DNA of 64,000 bases from Georgenia satyanarayanai. GTDB taxonomy: Bacteria > Actinomycetota > Actinomycetes > Actinomycetales > Actinomycetaceae. Positions within the stretch are counted from its first letter, which is position 1, and every line of letters begins with the position of its first letter. A model generated the notes under the pieces. It was not told where the DNA came from and searched no databases. It worked only from the letters and a program-made list of their open reading frames with translations. Position numbers and translations under genes: made by a program. Of the stretch, positions 46,953 through 58,308 are shown piece by piece. The stretch is from contig NZ_VUKC01000003.1 in the NCBI RefSeq assembly GCF_009193135.1, positions 248,001-312,000 of the forward strand, in the 5' to 3' direction.

Positions 46953-47363
46953 ATGGACATCGACACGGCACTCGACTTCGTCCGGGCCAACCCGCGCGGC
47001 ATCCTCGCCACGCGCCGGCGGAACGGCGACGCCCAGCAGTCCCCGGTGCTCGCCGCCCTCGACGGGACCGGTCGTCTCCTCATCAGCACCCGTGAGACGG
47101 CGGTCAAGGTCCGCAATCTCAGGCGGACGCCGCGGGCGTCCCTGTGCGTCATCACCGAGCGCTTCTTCGGACCGTGGGTCCAGCTCACCGGGCGGGTGGA
47201 GATCGTCCCCCTGCCCGAGGCCATGGATCTGCTCGTCGACTACTACCGCCGCATCTCCGGGGAGCACGAGAACTGGGACGAGTACCGCGCCGCGATGGAG
47301 CGTGAGCACCGCTGCGTCGTCGTCCTCGTGCCGGAGGAGGCGGGGCCGTCGATCAGCGGGTGA
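46953..47363 (+). CDS. PPOX class F420-dependent oxidoreductase
   Basis: A 136-aa split-barrel flavin/deazaflavin reductase family protein. Visible motifs are FVRANPRGILATRRRNGDAQQSPVLAA at the N-terminus, LISTRETAVKVRNLRRTPRASLCV (phosphate contact, Lys/Arg-rich), and GPWVQLTGRVEIV. In mycobacteria such proteins use F420H2 to reduce quinones or biliverdin; the cofactor choice (F420, FMN or FAD) cannot be decided from sequence here. The gene is flanked on both sides by 18-bp repeats in inverted orientation. Confidence 0.88.
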   Translation: MDIDTALDFVRANPRGILATRRRNGDAQQSPVLAALDGTGRLLISTRETAVKVRNLRRTPRASLCVITERFFGPWVQLTGRVEIVPLPEAMDLLVDYYRRISGEHENWDEYRAAMEREHRCVVVLVPEEAGPSISG

Positions 47364-47375
47364 GCTCCCGCCGAC

Positions 47376-47447
47376 AACTCGGCTGTCGGCGGTAAGTCGG
47401 CTGTCGGGGGTAAGTCGGCTGTCGGCGGTAAGTCGGCTCTCGGCGGT
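47376..47447. repeat. Four tandem copies of an 18-bp repeat
   Basis: Units of AAGTCGGCTGTCGGCGGT repeat four times without spacers (47376, 47394, 47412 and 47430), each differing by one or two bases. It lies between the PPOX gene and gcvH. Inverted copies occur upstream of the PPOX gene at 46862-46904. Confidence 0.9.
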
Positions 47448-47467
47448 GAGGGGGGCGGAGCGACGGG

Positions 47468-47851
47468 TCAGGCGATCTCGGCGCCCGTCGTCTCGGCGTA
47501 GGTCTCGGGAGCGAGCAGCTCGGACTCCTCGACGACCTCGACGGCGAAGAGCCACCCGTCCCCGAAGGGGTCGCGGTTGACGAGCGCGGGGTCGTCGAGG
47601 GCCTCCTGGTTGACCGCGGTCACCGTGCCGGTGAGCGGCGCGTACAGGTCGGAGACCGACTTCGTCGACTCCACCTCCCCGCAGGTCTCCCCCGCCGTCA
47701 CCTCGGCGCCGACCTCGGGCAGGTCGAGGTAGACGATGTCACCGAGCGCGTCGGTCGCCACCGTGGTGATGCCCACGCGCACGGGCGTGATCGAGTCGTC
47801 CACCCACTCGTGCTCGGCGGTGTACTTGAGGTCGGGACGGATAGTGGCCAT
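47468..47851 (-). CDS. gcvH: Glycine cleavage system H protein
   Basis: A 127-aa lipoyl carrier that shuttles the aminomethyl group between the P, T and L proteins. The lipoylated lysine is in [18 protein letters not shown] (about residue 67). [11 protein letters not shown] at the N-terminus and [13 protein letters not shown] near the C-terminus complete the family pattern. It is the last gene of gcvP-gcvT-gcvH, 21 bases after gcvT, with GCCGAGGAGAAACC as a strong ribosome binding site. Confidence 0.97.
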   Translation of the reverse strand: MATIRPDLKYTAEHEWVDDSITPVRVGITTVATDALGDIVYLDLPEVGAEVTAGETCGEVESTKSVSDLYAPLTGTVTAVNQEALDDPALVNRDPFGDGWLFAVEVVEESELLAPETYAETTGAEIA

Positions 47852-47872
47852 GGTTTCTCCTCGGCAGGTGGG

Positions 47873-48981
47873 TCAGGGACGACGGTAGAACGGACGCTCG
47901 ACGACGGTGAAGGCTTCGCGCCGCCCGCGCACGTCGACGGCGAGGGCGGTGCCGACCTCCGCGACGCCCCGGTCGACGACGGCGAGGGCGATCGGGTGGC
48001 CCAGCGTGGGGCTGGGCAGGCCGGAGGTGACGACGCCGACCTCCTCCTCCCCCACCAGGACCGGTGCGCCCTGGCGCGCGGCGCGGCGGCCCTGGCCGGC
48101 GAGGCCGACGAGCACCCGCCGGCCCGGCTCCCGGTTCTCGTGCGAGTCGCGGATGCGCTCGAGGGCCGCGCGGCCGACGAAGTCCGCCGTCTTGCGGCGC
48201 AGCCCGACGATGCCGCCGAGCCCCACGGTGAACGGGTCGACGTCCCGGCCCAGCTCGTGGCCGTACAGCGGCAGCGCGGCCTCCAGCCGCAGCGAGTCGC
48301 GGGCGGCCAGCCCGGCGGGGACGAGCCCGCTCTCGCCGCCGGCGTCGAGCAGCGCCCGCCACACGGCGACGGCGTCATCCCCCGGCACGAGGATCTCGAA
48401 GCCGTCCTCCCCGGTGTACCCGGTGCGGGCGAGCAGCACCGCGTGCCCGGCCACCACGGCCGAGCGGGCGGAGTAGTACCGCAGGTCCTCGACCGGTCCG
48501 TCCGCGAGCGCCGTGACGGTCTCGACGGCGCGCGGCCCCTGGACGGCGAGCAGCGCCGTCTCCTCGGTGGCGTCGGTGACCCGCGCGTCGAACCCGGCCA
48601 CGCGCTCCCCCAGCTCGGCGAGGACGGTCACGGTGTTGGCCGCGTTGGGCACGGTGAGGAACCGGTCCACCCCCACCCGGTAGACGATGAGGTCGTCGAC
48701 GATGCCGCCCTCGGGCGTGCACAGCAGCGTGTACTTCGCCCGGCCCACCTCGAGGGTGGAGATCGAACCGACGACGGCGTGGTCGAGGAACGCGCCCGCC
48801 CCCGGCCCGTCGACCCACACGGTGCCCATGTGGCTGAGGTCGAAGAGCCCCGCTGCCTCCCGCACGGCGCGGTGCTCGGCCAGCTGGGAGCCGTAGTGCA
48901 GCGGCATGTGCCAGCCGGCAAAGCTCGTCATCGTCGCCCCCAGCGCCTCGTGCTCGGCGCGCAGGGCCGTGTCCTTCCCGC

Positions 48982-48985
<4 letters not shown>
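47873..48985 (-). CDS. gcvT: Aminomethyltransferase (glycine cleavage T protein)
   Basis: A 370-aa tetrahydrofolate-dependent T protein that releases ammonia and forms methylene-THF. It has [36 protein letters not shown] at the N-terminus with the catalytic-Asp region, the [11 protein letters not shown] motif near 195, and [20 protein letters not shown] near 235. The ATG overlaps the gcvP stop (ATGA), so the two are translationally coupled under the upstream glycine riboswitch. Confidence 0.96.
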
Positions 48986-51810
<2,825 letters not shown>

Positions 51811-51847
51811 GGACACGGCTCCAGATGGCTGGGGGACGGGTCCTCCC

Positions 51848-52022
51848 CGCTCTGTCATGGGACCTGAGAGTTTTCGCGAGCACGGGCTCGCCTGCACCGT
51901 CGGTGAGCGCTGACGCGCTGCTTTCCAGAGCTGCCTGATCGCGGCGGTACCGGGGCCTGAGAGATTAGCGGGAGGGCTTGCTCCTTCGGCGCCCGCACGG
52001 GGGCGGGACTCTCCCGCCGCGG
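51848..52022 (-). ncRNA. Tandem glycine riboswitch in the gcvPTH leader
   Basis: Two glycine aptamers in tandem on the minus strand. The first (about 52022-51945) shows GCGGGAGAG, GGGCGCCGAAGGAGCAA and the closing CTCTCAGGC. The second (about 51941-51848) shows GCTCTGGAAAGC, CACCGACGGTGCAGGCG and CTCTCAGGTCCC. These are the conserved core strings of the gcvT-type riboswitch. It controls gcvPTH by glycine; in related bacteria glycine binding turns these genes on. No obvious terminator stem follows, so control may be at translation initiation. Confidence 0.96.
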
Positions 52023-52138
52023 GTGGGCGGCGTATCGAGTTGTCCACGTCACACTACCCCGGCGCAACCGACATCGGTGACCACGCCCGTCCGTGCGACC
52101 CTGGAGGGAGCCCCCGTTCCCCGAGCAAGGACCCCCGA

Positions 52139-52819
52139 GTGACGCACGCCTTCGCCCCTGTCTCCCTCGAGCCGATGCGGCCCACGGCCGTCCTCCTCGA
52201 CCTCGACGGCACGATCAGCGACTCCGGGCCGGTCATCACCGCCTCGATCGCCGAGACCCTCGCCCACTTCGGCTACCCGGCGCAGCCGCAGGAGGAGCTG
52301 CTGCGCTTCGTCGGGCCGCCGATCCGTGACGGCTTCCGCGCCTTCGTCGGCGTCCCGGAGGACCAGCTGTCCGCCGTCGTCGCCGACTACCGCGACCGGT
52401 ACAACGAGCGGATGCACCAGGCGCCCGTCTTCCCGGGCATGGCCGACCTCGTCCGCGACCTCCACGCCCGCGGGGTTCCGGTGGCCCTGGCCACCTCGAA
52501 GCGGCAGTCGCTGGCCGTGCCGATCCTCGAGGACGCCGGCCTCGCCCGGTACTTCACCGTCATCCGCGGCGCCTCCGACGACGAGACCCGCGCCGCCAAG
52601 GCCGACATCGTCGAGGACGCGCTCACCGGGCTGCGCGAGCACGGCGTCGACCTCACCCGCCCCGTCATGGTCGGGGACCGCTACCACGACGTCGAGGGCG
52701 CGGGCGTGCACGGCCTGCCGACGGTCCTCGTCCGGTGGGGCTACGCGCGGCCGGGTGAGGAGGACGGCGCCCACGCCGTCGTCCACGAGGCCGGCGAGCT
52801 CGCCCGCCTGCTGTCCTGA
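52139..52819 (+). CDS. HAD-superfamily hydrolase (phosphoglycolate phosphatase-like)
   Basis: A 226-aa haloacid-dehalogenase-fold phosphatase. Motif I is LLDLDGTISDSGPVI, the cap domain follows, motif II is VALATSKRQSLAV, motif III is in RAAKADIVEDAL, and motif IV is MVGDRYHDVEGA. It resembles Gph/PgmB-type enzymes; the substrate is unknown. The GTG at 52139 is favoured by AAGGA 8 bases upstream, and the ATG at 52175 (MRPTAVLLDL) is an alternative. It is divergent from gcvP and faces the DUF4282 gene across a strong terminator. Confidence 0.85.
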   Translation: MTHAFAPVSLEPMRPTAVLLDLDGTISDSGPVITASIAETLAHFGYPAQPQEELLRFVGPPIRDGFRAFVGVPEDQLSAVVADYRDRYNERMHQAPVFPGMADLVRDLHARGVPVALATSKRQSLAVPILEDAGLARYFTVIRGASDDETRAAKADIVEDALTGLREHGVDLTRPVMVGDRYHDVEGAGVHGLPTVLVRWGYARPGEEDGAHAVVHEAGELARLLS

Positions 52820-52826
52820 CAGACGA

Positions 52827-52857
52827 CTGCGCCCCGTGCCGGTGGCACGGGGCGCAG
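52827..52857. terminator. Strong bidirectional hairpin terminator
   Basis: CTGCGCCCCGTGCC and GGCACGGGGCGCAG form a perfect 14-bp stem around the loop GGT, between the convergent HAD and DUF4282 genes. It has high stability and no T-tract, which is typical here. Confidence 0.85.
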
Positions 52858-52870
52858 TGTCACGCGCGGG

Positions 52871-53326
52871 TCAGGAGCGCGGGAGGCCCTGGCTGCGGTG
52901 GATGTCGTCGGACATCCGCACGAGCGCGAAGTAGAACTCGAGCGTCATCCGGAAGAACGCGAGCGTCACGAGCAGGATGATCGGTCCCACGAGCAGCACG
53001 AGGACGCCCATGACCGGCTCCGCGGCGAAGCTGACGAACACGAGGAACAGCCAGTACAGCGCCGAGAGCACCATGAACGCCAGGTAGACGAAGCTGACGA
53101 GCTTGGGCGTGATGAGGGTGTGGAACTTCCAGTCGAAGAGCGCGGCGAAGAAGCTCTTCGGCGACTCACCGCCGGGGCCCTGCGGCTGACCCTGCGGCGC
53201 GCCCGGGGCGCCGTAGCCCCACTGCTGCTGGGGCTGCCCGCCCTGCGGGTAGGCGGGCGGCGGCGGCGGAACCTGGCCGGGCTGGCCCTGCGGCGGCTGG
53301 TAGGGGCTGGGAGGAGGGGTGGACAC
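52871..53326 (-). CDS. DUF4282 membrane protein with proline-rich N-terminus
   Basis: A 151-aa protein: a disordered Pro/Gln/Gly-rich stretch (1-55, PPPPPAYPQGGQPQQQWGY), then the DUF4282 domain with two transmembrane helices (about 78-100 and 107-130) and the family motifs FFAALFDWKFHTLITPKLVSFVY and FFRMTLEFYFALVRMSDDIH. The function is unknown; related proteins sit in the membrane with the Pro-rich tail in the cytoplasm. GGGTCC-rich leader; the start is ATG. Confidence 0.88.
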   Translation of the reverse strand: MSTPPPSPYQPPQGQPGQVPPPPPAYPQGGQPQQQWGYGAPGAPQGQPQGPGGESPKSFFAALFDWKFHTLITPKLVSFVYLAFMVLSALYWLFLVFVSFAAEPVMGVLVLLVGPIILLVTLAFFRMTLEFYFALVRMSDDIHRSQGLPRS

Positions 53327-53493
53327 GAGGGGACCCTTTCGGTTCGGGGATCGGGCACGGCGAGGCTAGCGGAGCGGCAGCGGCGGCCCTCGGACACCCG
53401 CACGGGCCTCCGTGTGACGCTGCTCACCCCTGCGGATGCGGCGGACCCATGCAACGCCTACGGTCGGAGCGCCGCTGACCGGAGGACATGACC

Positions 53494-54336
53494 ATGAGCG
53501 AGAGCAGCACGACGGCGCAGCCCGACCCCCGCGAGGAGGGCGTGCAGCCACGCCGGGTCATCGTCACCGGCGCCGACTCCGGCATCGGCAAGGCCTCCGC
53601 CGTCGCCCTGGCGGCACCGGGCCGGCACGTCGCCCTCACCTGGCACACCGACGAGGACGGTGCCGACCGCACCGCCGAGGAGGTCCGCTCCCTCGGGGCG
53701 ACGGCGCACGTGCGCCGCCTGGATCTCACCGACCCGCAGAGCGGCACGACCGTCGTCGACGAGCTCGCCGAGGCGATGGGCGGGGTCGACGCGCTCGTCA
53801 TGTCCTCGGGCACCGGCAGCTCCGAGCTGCTGCTCGACATGGACTTCGCGACGTGGCGAGAAGTCGTCTCCGTGGACCTGGACGGCGCGTTCTGCTGCCT
53901 CCAGGCGGCGGCGCGGCACATGGTGGCCGGCGGCACCGGCGGGCGGATCGTGGCGATCACGAGCGTCCACGAGCACGCCCCGCGCGTCGGCGCGGCTCCG
54001 TACTGCGCGGCCAAGGGCGGGCTGGGGCTCCTCGTCAAGGTCGCCGCCCTCGAGCTGGCCGAGCACGGGATCACCGTCAACGCCGTCGCGCCCGGGGAGA
54101 TCGCCACGCCGATGACCGGCCAGGAGGACGAGACGGTCATGGAGGGCAAGGAGCGACCCGGCATCCCGGTGGCCCGGCCCGGTGACGCCCGCGAGATCGC
54201 CGCCGTCGTCGCCTTCCTGTGCGGGCCCGAGGCCGGCTACGTCAACGGCGCCTCGTGGGCGGTGGACGGCGGCATGCTCCAGATGGGGCCGCAGGCGGGG
54301 TCGCACCTGGAGAGCAACGACTGGCGCCTCCCGTAG
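53494..54336 (+). CDS. SDR family oxidoreductase
   Basis: A 280-aa short-chain dehydrogenase. The cofactor loop VTGADSGIGKASAVAL is near residue 24, and the catalytic set is SVHEHAPRVGAAPYCAAKGG (Ser, Tyr-x3-Lys). The usual NNAG strand reads SSGTGSS, an uncommon variant. The C-terminus GASWAVDGGMLQMGPQAG is family-like. The substrate is unknown. The second ATG (53494, MSESSTT) is preferred because GGAGG stands 8 bases upstream, whereas ATG 53488 has only a 2-base gap. Confidence 0.88.
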   Translation: MSESSTTAQPDPREEGVQPRRVIVTGADSGIGKASAVALAAPGRHVALTWHTDEDGADRTAEEVRSLGATAHVRRLDLTDPQSGTTVVDELAEAMGGVDALVMSSGTGSSELLLDMDFATWREVVSVDLDGAFCCLQAAARHMVAGGTGGRIVAITSVHEHAPRVGAAPYCAAKGGLGLLVKVAALELAEHGITVNAVAPGEIATPMTGQEDETVMEGKERPGIPVARPGDAREIAAVVAFLCGPEAGYVNGASWAVDGGMLQMGPQAGSHLESNDWRLP

Positions 54337-54393
54337 GGGCGTGCCTCCCCGAGCGACCTGCGCCGGCGCAGGTGGGCCGCTAGCGTCTGCGGG

Positions 54394-55455
54394 ATGGACC
54401 TCCCGCTGCTGCCGCCGGTCGCCCCCATGCTCGCGAAGTCGGTCACGGACGTGCCCGAGGGTGAGTACCTGTACGAGCCGAAGTGGGACGGCTTCCGCGC
54501 GATCATCTTCAAGGACGGCGACGACGTCGAGATCGGCAGCCGCAACGAGAAGCCGATGACGCGGTACTTCCCCGAGCTTGTCGAGGCCCTGCGCGCACAG
54601 CTGCCCGAGCGCTGCGTCGTCGACGGGGAGATCGTCATCGTCAGCGGCGAGCGGCTCGACTTCGAGGCGCTGCTCCAGCGCATCCATCCCGCCGACTCCC
54701 GGGTTCGCCTGCTCGCGGCGGAGACACCCGCGTCCTTCGTCGCCTTCGACCTCCTCGCCCTCGACGACGAGGACCTCACCGCCCTGCCGATGGCGCAACG
54801 GCGGGAGCGGCTGGAGGAGGCGCTCGCCGGCGCCCAGAAGCCCGTCCACCTCACCCGCGCGACGACGGACACAGCGCTGGCCCGCGAGTGGCTCGACCTC
54901 TTCGAGGGCGCCGGGCTCGACGGCGTCGTCTCCAAGCCGCTCGACCTCACCTACCAGCCGAACAAGCGGCTCATGCTCAAGACGAAGCACGAGCGCACCG
55001 CCGACTGCGTGCTCGCCGGCTTCCGCTGGCACAAGAGCGGCGACGTCGTCGGCTCGCTCCTCCTCGGCCTGTACGACGACGGCGGACGGCTCCAGCACGT
55101 GGGCGTCGCCTCCTCCTTCACGATGAAGCGGCGTGCGGAGCTCGTCGACGAGCTCACCCCGCTGCGCCTCGCCGAGGGCGAGGAGCACCCCTGGGCGGAC
55201 TGGGAGAACGCCTCCGCGCACGAGAAGAACCGGCTGCCCGGCGCGCAGAGCCGCTGGTCGGCCGGCAAGGACCTCTCCTTCGTGCCGCTGCGCCCCGAGC
55301 GGGTCCTCGAGGTCGCCTACGACCACATGGAGGGCACCCGCTTCCGGCACAGTGCGCAGTTCCGCCGCTGGCGGCCGGACCGGGAGCCGGAGTCCTGCGG
55401 CTACGAGCAGCTCGAGGAGCCGATGAGGTTCGACCTGGCCGACGTGCTGAGCTGA
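54394..55455 (+). CDS. ligC: ATP-dependent DNA ligase (LigC type)
   Basis: A 353-aa ATP-dependent ligase. The adenylation Lys is in YEPKWDGFRAI (K-x-D-G, about residue 29), followed by IGSRNEKPMTRYFPEL, VVDGEIVIV, FVAFDLLA and GVVSKPLDL (motifs III-IV), and the OB domain motif RTADCVLAGFRWHKSG. It is LigC rather than LigD because no polymerase or nuclease domain is attached. No ku gene is in the window. TAGCGT at 54381-54386 lies 7 bases from the ATG (leaderless pattern). LigC acts in gap or base-excision repair in mycobacteria. Confidence 0.93.
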   Translation: MDLPLLPPVAPMLAKSVTDVPEGEYLYEPKWDGFRAIIFKDGDDVEIGSRNEKPMTRYFPELVEALRAQLPERCVVDGEIVIVSGERLDFEALLQRIHPADSRVRLLAAETPASFVAFDLLALDDEDLTALPMAQRRERLEEALAGAQKPVHLTRATTDTALAREWLDLFEGAGLDGVVSKPLDLTYQPNKRLMLKTKHERTADCVLAGFRWHKSGDVVGSLLLGLYDDGGRLQHVGVASSFTMKRRAELVDELTPLRLAEGEEHPWADWENASAHEKNRLPGAQSRWSAGKDLSFVPLRPERVLEVAYDHMEGTRFRHSAQFRRWRPDREPESCGYEQLEEPMRFDLADVLS

Positions 55456-55477
55456 GGCGGCCGGCGCGTCGCGGCTC

Positions 55478-57406
55478 TCAGCCCGCGCCGGCCACGAGCG
55501 GCGCGTCGGACCGGAGGTCCGCCCTGCCCCGCCGGTCGCGTGAGGCCGACGCCGCAGCGGCCAGCAGCCCGGCCTCCGCCCGCTCCGCCCGGCTCGGTCG
55601 CATCGCGAGCAGCGCCCACAGGATGCACGAGAGGTCGACCACCTCCTGCAGCCAGGCGCCGACGAGCGCCGGGAGCATCCCCGCCGCGGCGACGAGCATG
55701 AGCGCGACGGACATGACGACGCCGATCCCGATCGCCTGCCACGCCACCCGCATCGTGCGCCGCCCGATGTGGACGGCGCGGGCGCTGCGGGCGAGGTCGT
55801 CGACGGTGATGACGACGTCGGCGGACTCGCTCGCCGCGCTCGACCCGCGAGCGCCCATCGCCACCCCGACGTCCGCGGCGGCGAGGACGGGAGCGTCGTT
55901 GACGCCGTCGCCGACCATCATCGTCGGCCTCGCCGCGGCGGTCCGGACGGCGTCGACCTTGTCCTGCGGGAGGAGCTCGGCGCGGACGTCGTCGATCCCC
56001 GCCTGCCGGGCGATGTGGCGGGCGACGTGCTCGCCGTCGCCGGTGAGCATCATCGTGGAACGCACCCCGGCGCGGTGCAGGGCGGCCATCGTCGCGGGGG
56101 TCTCGACACGCATCTCGTCCGCGAGCGCGACGTAGCCGGCGTAGCGCCCGTCCACGGCGACGTGCACCGCGGTGTGCCCCTCCGGTGGGCGGGGCGGCTC
56201 GGTGCCGGTCTCGCGTGCAACGAACCGGGCACTGCCGACGACGACGGCGCGGGCGTCCACGGTGCCGCGGACCCCGTTCGCGGGCACCTCGATGACGTCG
56301 GCCGCGCTCGGGACCGTCGCACCGCCCGAGCGGGCGGCGTCGACGACGGCGGCGGCGAGCGGGTGGCTCGAGTACTGCTCGACGGCGGCGGCGAGGGTCA
56401 GCAGCTCGCGCCGTCCGCTCCCCTCGGCGTGGACCGCGGTGACGCGGGGCTCTCCGTAGGTGAGGGTGCCGGTCTTGTCGAAGGCGACCGTGCGCAGGCG
56501 GGCGAGCTGCTCGAGCGTGCCGCTGCTCTTGACGATGATGCCGTTGCGCGCCGAACGGGACATGCCGCCCATGAAGGCGACCGGGGCGGCGATGATGAGC
56601 GGGCAGGGCGTGGCGACGACGAGCACCTCCGCCACCCGGGCCGGGTTGCCCGAGAGGAGCCACGCGGCGACAGCCAGCGCGAGGGCCCCGACGGTGAAGG
56701 GCACCGCCACACGGTCGGCGAGACGCACGAAGGGCGCTTTGGACTCCTGCGCCTCCCGGACGAGCTCGACGATCCGCTGGTACTGGGACTCCGCCGCGGT
56801 GGCCGCGGCGCGGACGTCGATGGCCTCGCCGCCGTTGACCGCCCCGGACAGGAGCACCTCGCCACGGTCGCGGTCCACCGGCAGGGGCTCCCCGGTGAGG
56901 GAGGACTCGTCCAGCGTGGCGGCCGCGGACTCCAGGACGGCGTCGACCGGGACAACCTCGTAGGGACGCACGAGGAGAAGGTCGCCGACGGCGACGGCGT
57001 CGACGGGGACGTCGGTGAGCCCGTCGCCGTCCCTGCGGTGCGCCGTGCGCGGCGCGTTCTCGAGCAGGCCCGTCAGCTCGCGCCGCGCGCGTCCGGCCGC
57101 GACGTCCTCCAGCGCCTCACCGCCCGTGAGCATGAGGCACACGACGAGTGCGGCCCAGTACTCCCCCACGGCGACGGCAGAGCCGATGGCGGTGACGGCG
57201 AGCAGGTCGATCCCGTAGCTGCCGGCCCGCAGGTCCGCCACCATGCCGCGCAGCTGCAGGAGCGCGACGACGACGACGAAGGCCGAGACCGTCCAGCGCG
57301 CAGCGACGGGCTGCCCGGTGACCTCCAGCACGGCGCCGACCGCCCCCGTCGCGAGGGTCGCGATCACCACCGGGTACTGGCGAAGGCCGCCGAGGAGCGT
57401 TCGCAT
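55478..57406 (-). CDS. P1B-type heavy-metal ATPase with TPCP motif
   Basis: A 642-aa P-type ATPase. It has the actuator motif LDESSLTGEPLP (TGE), the metal-path motif ATPCPLIIAAPVAF, the phosphorylation site AFDKTGTLTYGEP, and the hinge MVGDGVNDAPVLAAADVGVAMG, with eight predicted helices and no N-terminal metal-binding domain. TPCP replaces the CPC of copper pumps and SPC of cobalt pumps, placing it with the P1B-5/related group, whose metal (Fe, Ni or Co) is uncertain. It follows the flavodoxin gene on the same strand. Such ATPases occur in hypoxia regulons. Confidence 0.92.
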   Translation of the reverse strand: MRTLLGGLRQYPVVIATLATGAVGAVLEVTGQPVAARWTVSAFVVVVALLQLRGMVADLRAGSYGIDLLAVTAIGSAVAVGEYWAALVVCLMLTGGEALEDVAAGRARRELTGLLENAPRTAHRRDGDGLTDVPVDAVAVGDLLLVRPYEVVPVDAVLESAAATLDESSLTGEPLPVDRDRGEVLLSGAVNGGEAIDVRAAATAAESQYQRIVELVREAQESKAPFVRLADRVAVPFTVGALALAVAAWLLSGNPARVAEVLVVATPCPLIIAAPVAFMGGMSRSARNGIIVKSSGTLEQLARLRTVAFDKTGTLTYGEPRVTAVHAEGSGRRELLTLAAAVEQYSSHPLAAAVVDAARSGGATVPSAADVIEVPANGVRGTVDARAVVVGSARFVARETGTEPPRPPEGHTAVHVAVDGRYAGYVALADEMRVETPATMAALHRAGVRSTMMLTGDGEHVARHIARQAGIDDVRAELLPQDKVDAVRTAAARPTMMVGDGVNDAPVLAAADVGVAMGARGSSAASESADVVITVDDLARSARAVHIGRRTMRVAWQAIGIGVVMSVALMLVAAAGMLPALVGAWLQEVVDLSCILWALLAMRPSRAERAEAGLLAAAASASRDRRGRADLRSDAPLVAGAG

Positions 57407-57433
57407 GGCTCAGTCGTACGCCCGAAGGACGTA

Positions 57434-57452
57434 CCTGTCCAGCAAGGACAGG
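57434..57452 (-). terminator. Hairpin between flavodoxin and metal ATPase genes
   Basis: CCTGTCC and GGACAGG form a perfect 7-bp stem with a 5-base loop, downstream of the flavodoxin stop and upstream of the ATPase start. It may be a weak or regulated terminator, or an operator; no T-tract follows. Confidence 0.35.
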
Positions 57453-57481
57453 CTCCCCTCACCCCCGCCGGCACGTTGCCG

Positions 57482-58000
57482 TCAGCGCTGGGCGTCCGCC
57501 AGTGCCGTCACGAGCTGGGCTCCCCACGCACGGGCTCGTGCTGGCTCTCCCTCGCGCAGCGGCCCGTCGGCCTCCTCGACCAGAAAGCCCTCGGGAGCTG
57601 CCACCAGGGAGAAACCGTGCTCACGCAGTCCGTGTGCGACGCCCCGCGCGGCGCCGCCCGCCAACGCGGACGGGAGCCGGGTGTCGAACGCTGCGGCGTG
57701 CTTCCCGGCGCTCGCGGCCGGGAGACCCGCCAGCCACTCGCGGACACCGGCTGCGATCTCGCCGTGGGTCCCCAGCTCCTGGGCGTGCAGCCGCTCCCGT
57801 GACCAGGGGCGGCTCATGCCGCGCACGTGTGTCGGGCCACCGACGACGAGCAGGTCGGCACCGTCCACCTGCTCGCGCGTCGCGTGGTCGACCGCCACCA
57901 CCACCGCTGCCGCCCCCGTCTCACGGGCGCCGTCGGCGATGTGCGCGGCGATCTCGCGAGTCTGTCCGAAGTGCGTCTCGTACACGACAACCACGTCCAT
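57482..58000 (-). CDS. Flavodoxin-domain protein
   Basis: A 172-aa flavodoxin-fold protein. The FMN phosphate loop is VVYETHFGQTREIAAHIAD (residues 4-22; ordinary flavodoxins have S/T-x-T-G-x-T) and the second contact is VVGGPTHVRGMSRPW. A C-terminal helix-rich region follows. It probably carries FMN as a low-potential electron carrier or NAD(P)H oxidoreductase module; the partner is unknown. CAGGGAG precedes the ATG. GGACAGCGTTGTCC, an irregular relative of the DosR box, lies just upstream. Confidence 0.85.
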   Translation of the reverse strand: MDVVVVYETHFGQTREIAAHIADGARETGAAAVVVAVDHATREQVDGADLLVVGGPTHVRGMSRPWSRERLHAQELGTHGEIAAGVREWLAGLPAASAGKHAAAFDTRLPSALAGGAARGVAHGLREHGFSLVAAPEGFLVEEADGPLREGEPARARAWGAQLVTALADAQR

Positions 58001-58308
58001 GATGGTTCACTCCCTGTCGGGGACAGCGTTGTCCGTCTCGCGCTGAGGAGACCGGCGCCAAGATGCGGGGCCGCTGAGCACGACAAGCATGCCCCACGCC
58101 GCGTCGGCCCGTAAAGAGCCCCGGAGCGCCTGGGCGGGAGGGGTTGACAGCGACGTGTGACCGGTGCGGCCGCGTCGTGCTCAACGCCGTCCTTGGCTCA
58201 GCCGTCCGCCCATTTCCTGGCGGGCACGACACTCGACGGAGACAATGGACCTCGCGGGGACGGGGCGCCGGCGGACGGCGCGCCGACCGCGACGGACGAG
58301 GAGTGGCA
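58001..58308. other. 308-base intergenic region upstream of flavodoxin and a small membrane-protein gene
   Basis: It contains the flavodoxin promoter (an inverted repeat GGACAGCGTTGTCC near 58021-58034 on the plus strand) and the leader of the small gene at 58309. TTGACA occurs at 58144 but no -10 follows at the right distance; it is also a TTG start candidate in frame with the small gene (MTATCDRCGR). I see no other gene here. Confidence 0.5.

Noticed and set aside
47376-47447. Tandem 18-bp repeats as a CRISPR array
   Set aside because: There are no spacers between units, units are shorter than CRISPR repeats, and no cas genes exist nearby.
53458-55350. A 630-codon frame antisense to the SDR and ligC genes
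   Set aside because: Both genes on the other strand carry complete catalytic motifs; this frame is only their complement.
58021-58034. GGACAGCGTTGTCC upstream of the flavodoxin gene as a DosR box
   Set aside because: The GGAC/GTCC halves are 6 rather than 4 bases apart, so the phase is wrong; it may still be another operator.
58144-58308. TTGACA at 58144 as a -35 box, or TTG as the start of a longer Cys-x2-Cys protein
   Set aside because: No -10 follows at 16-18 bases, and the downstream ATG at 58309 has a good Shine-Dalgarno; the extension looks like low-complexity Arg/Gly sequence.
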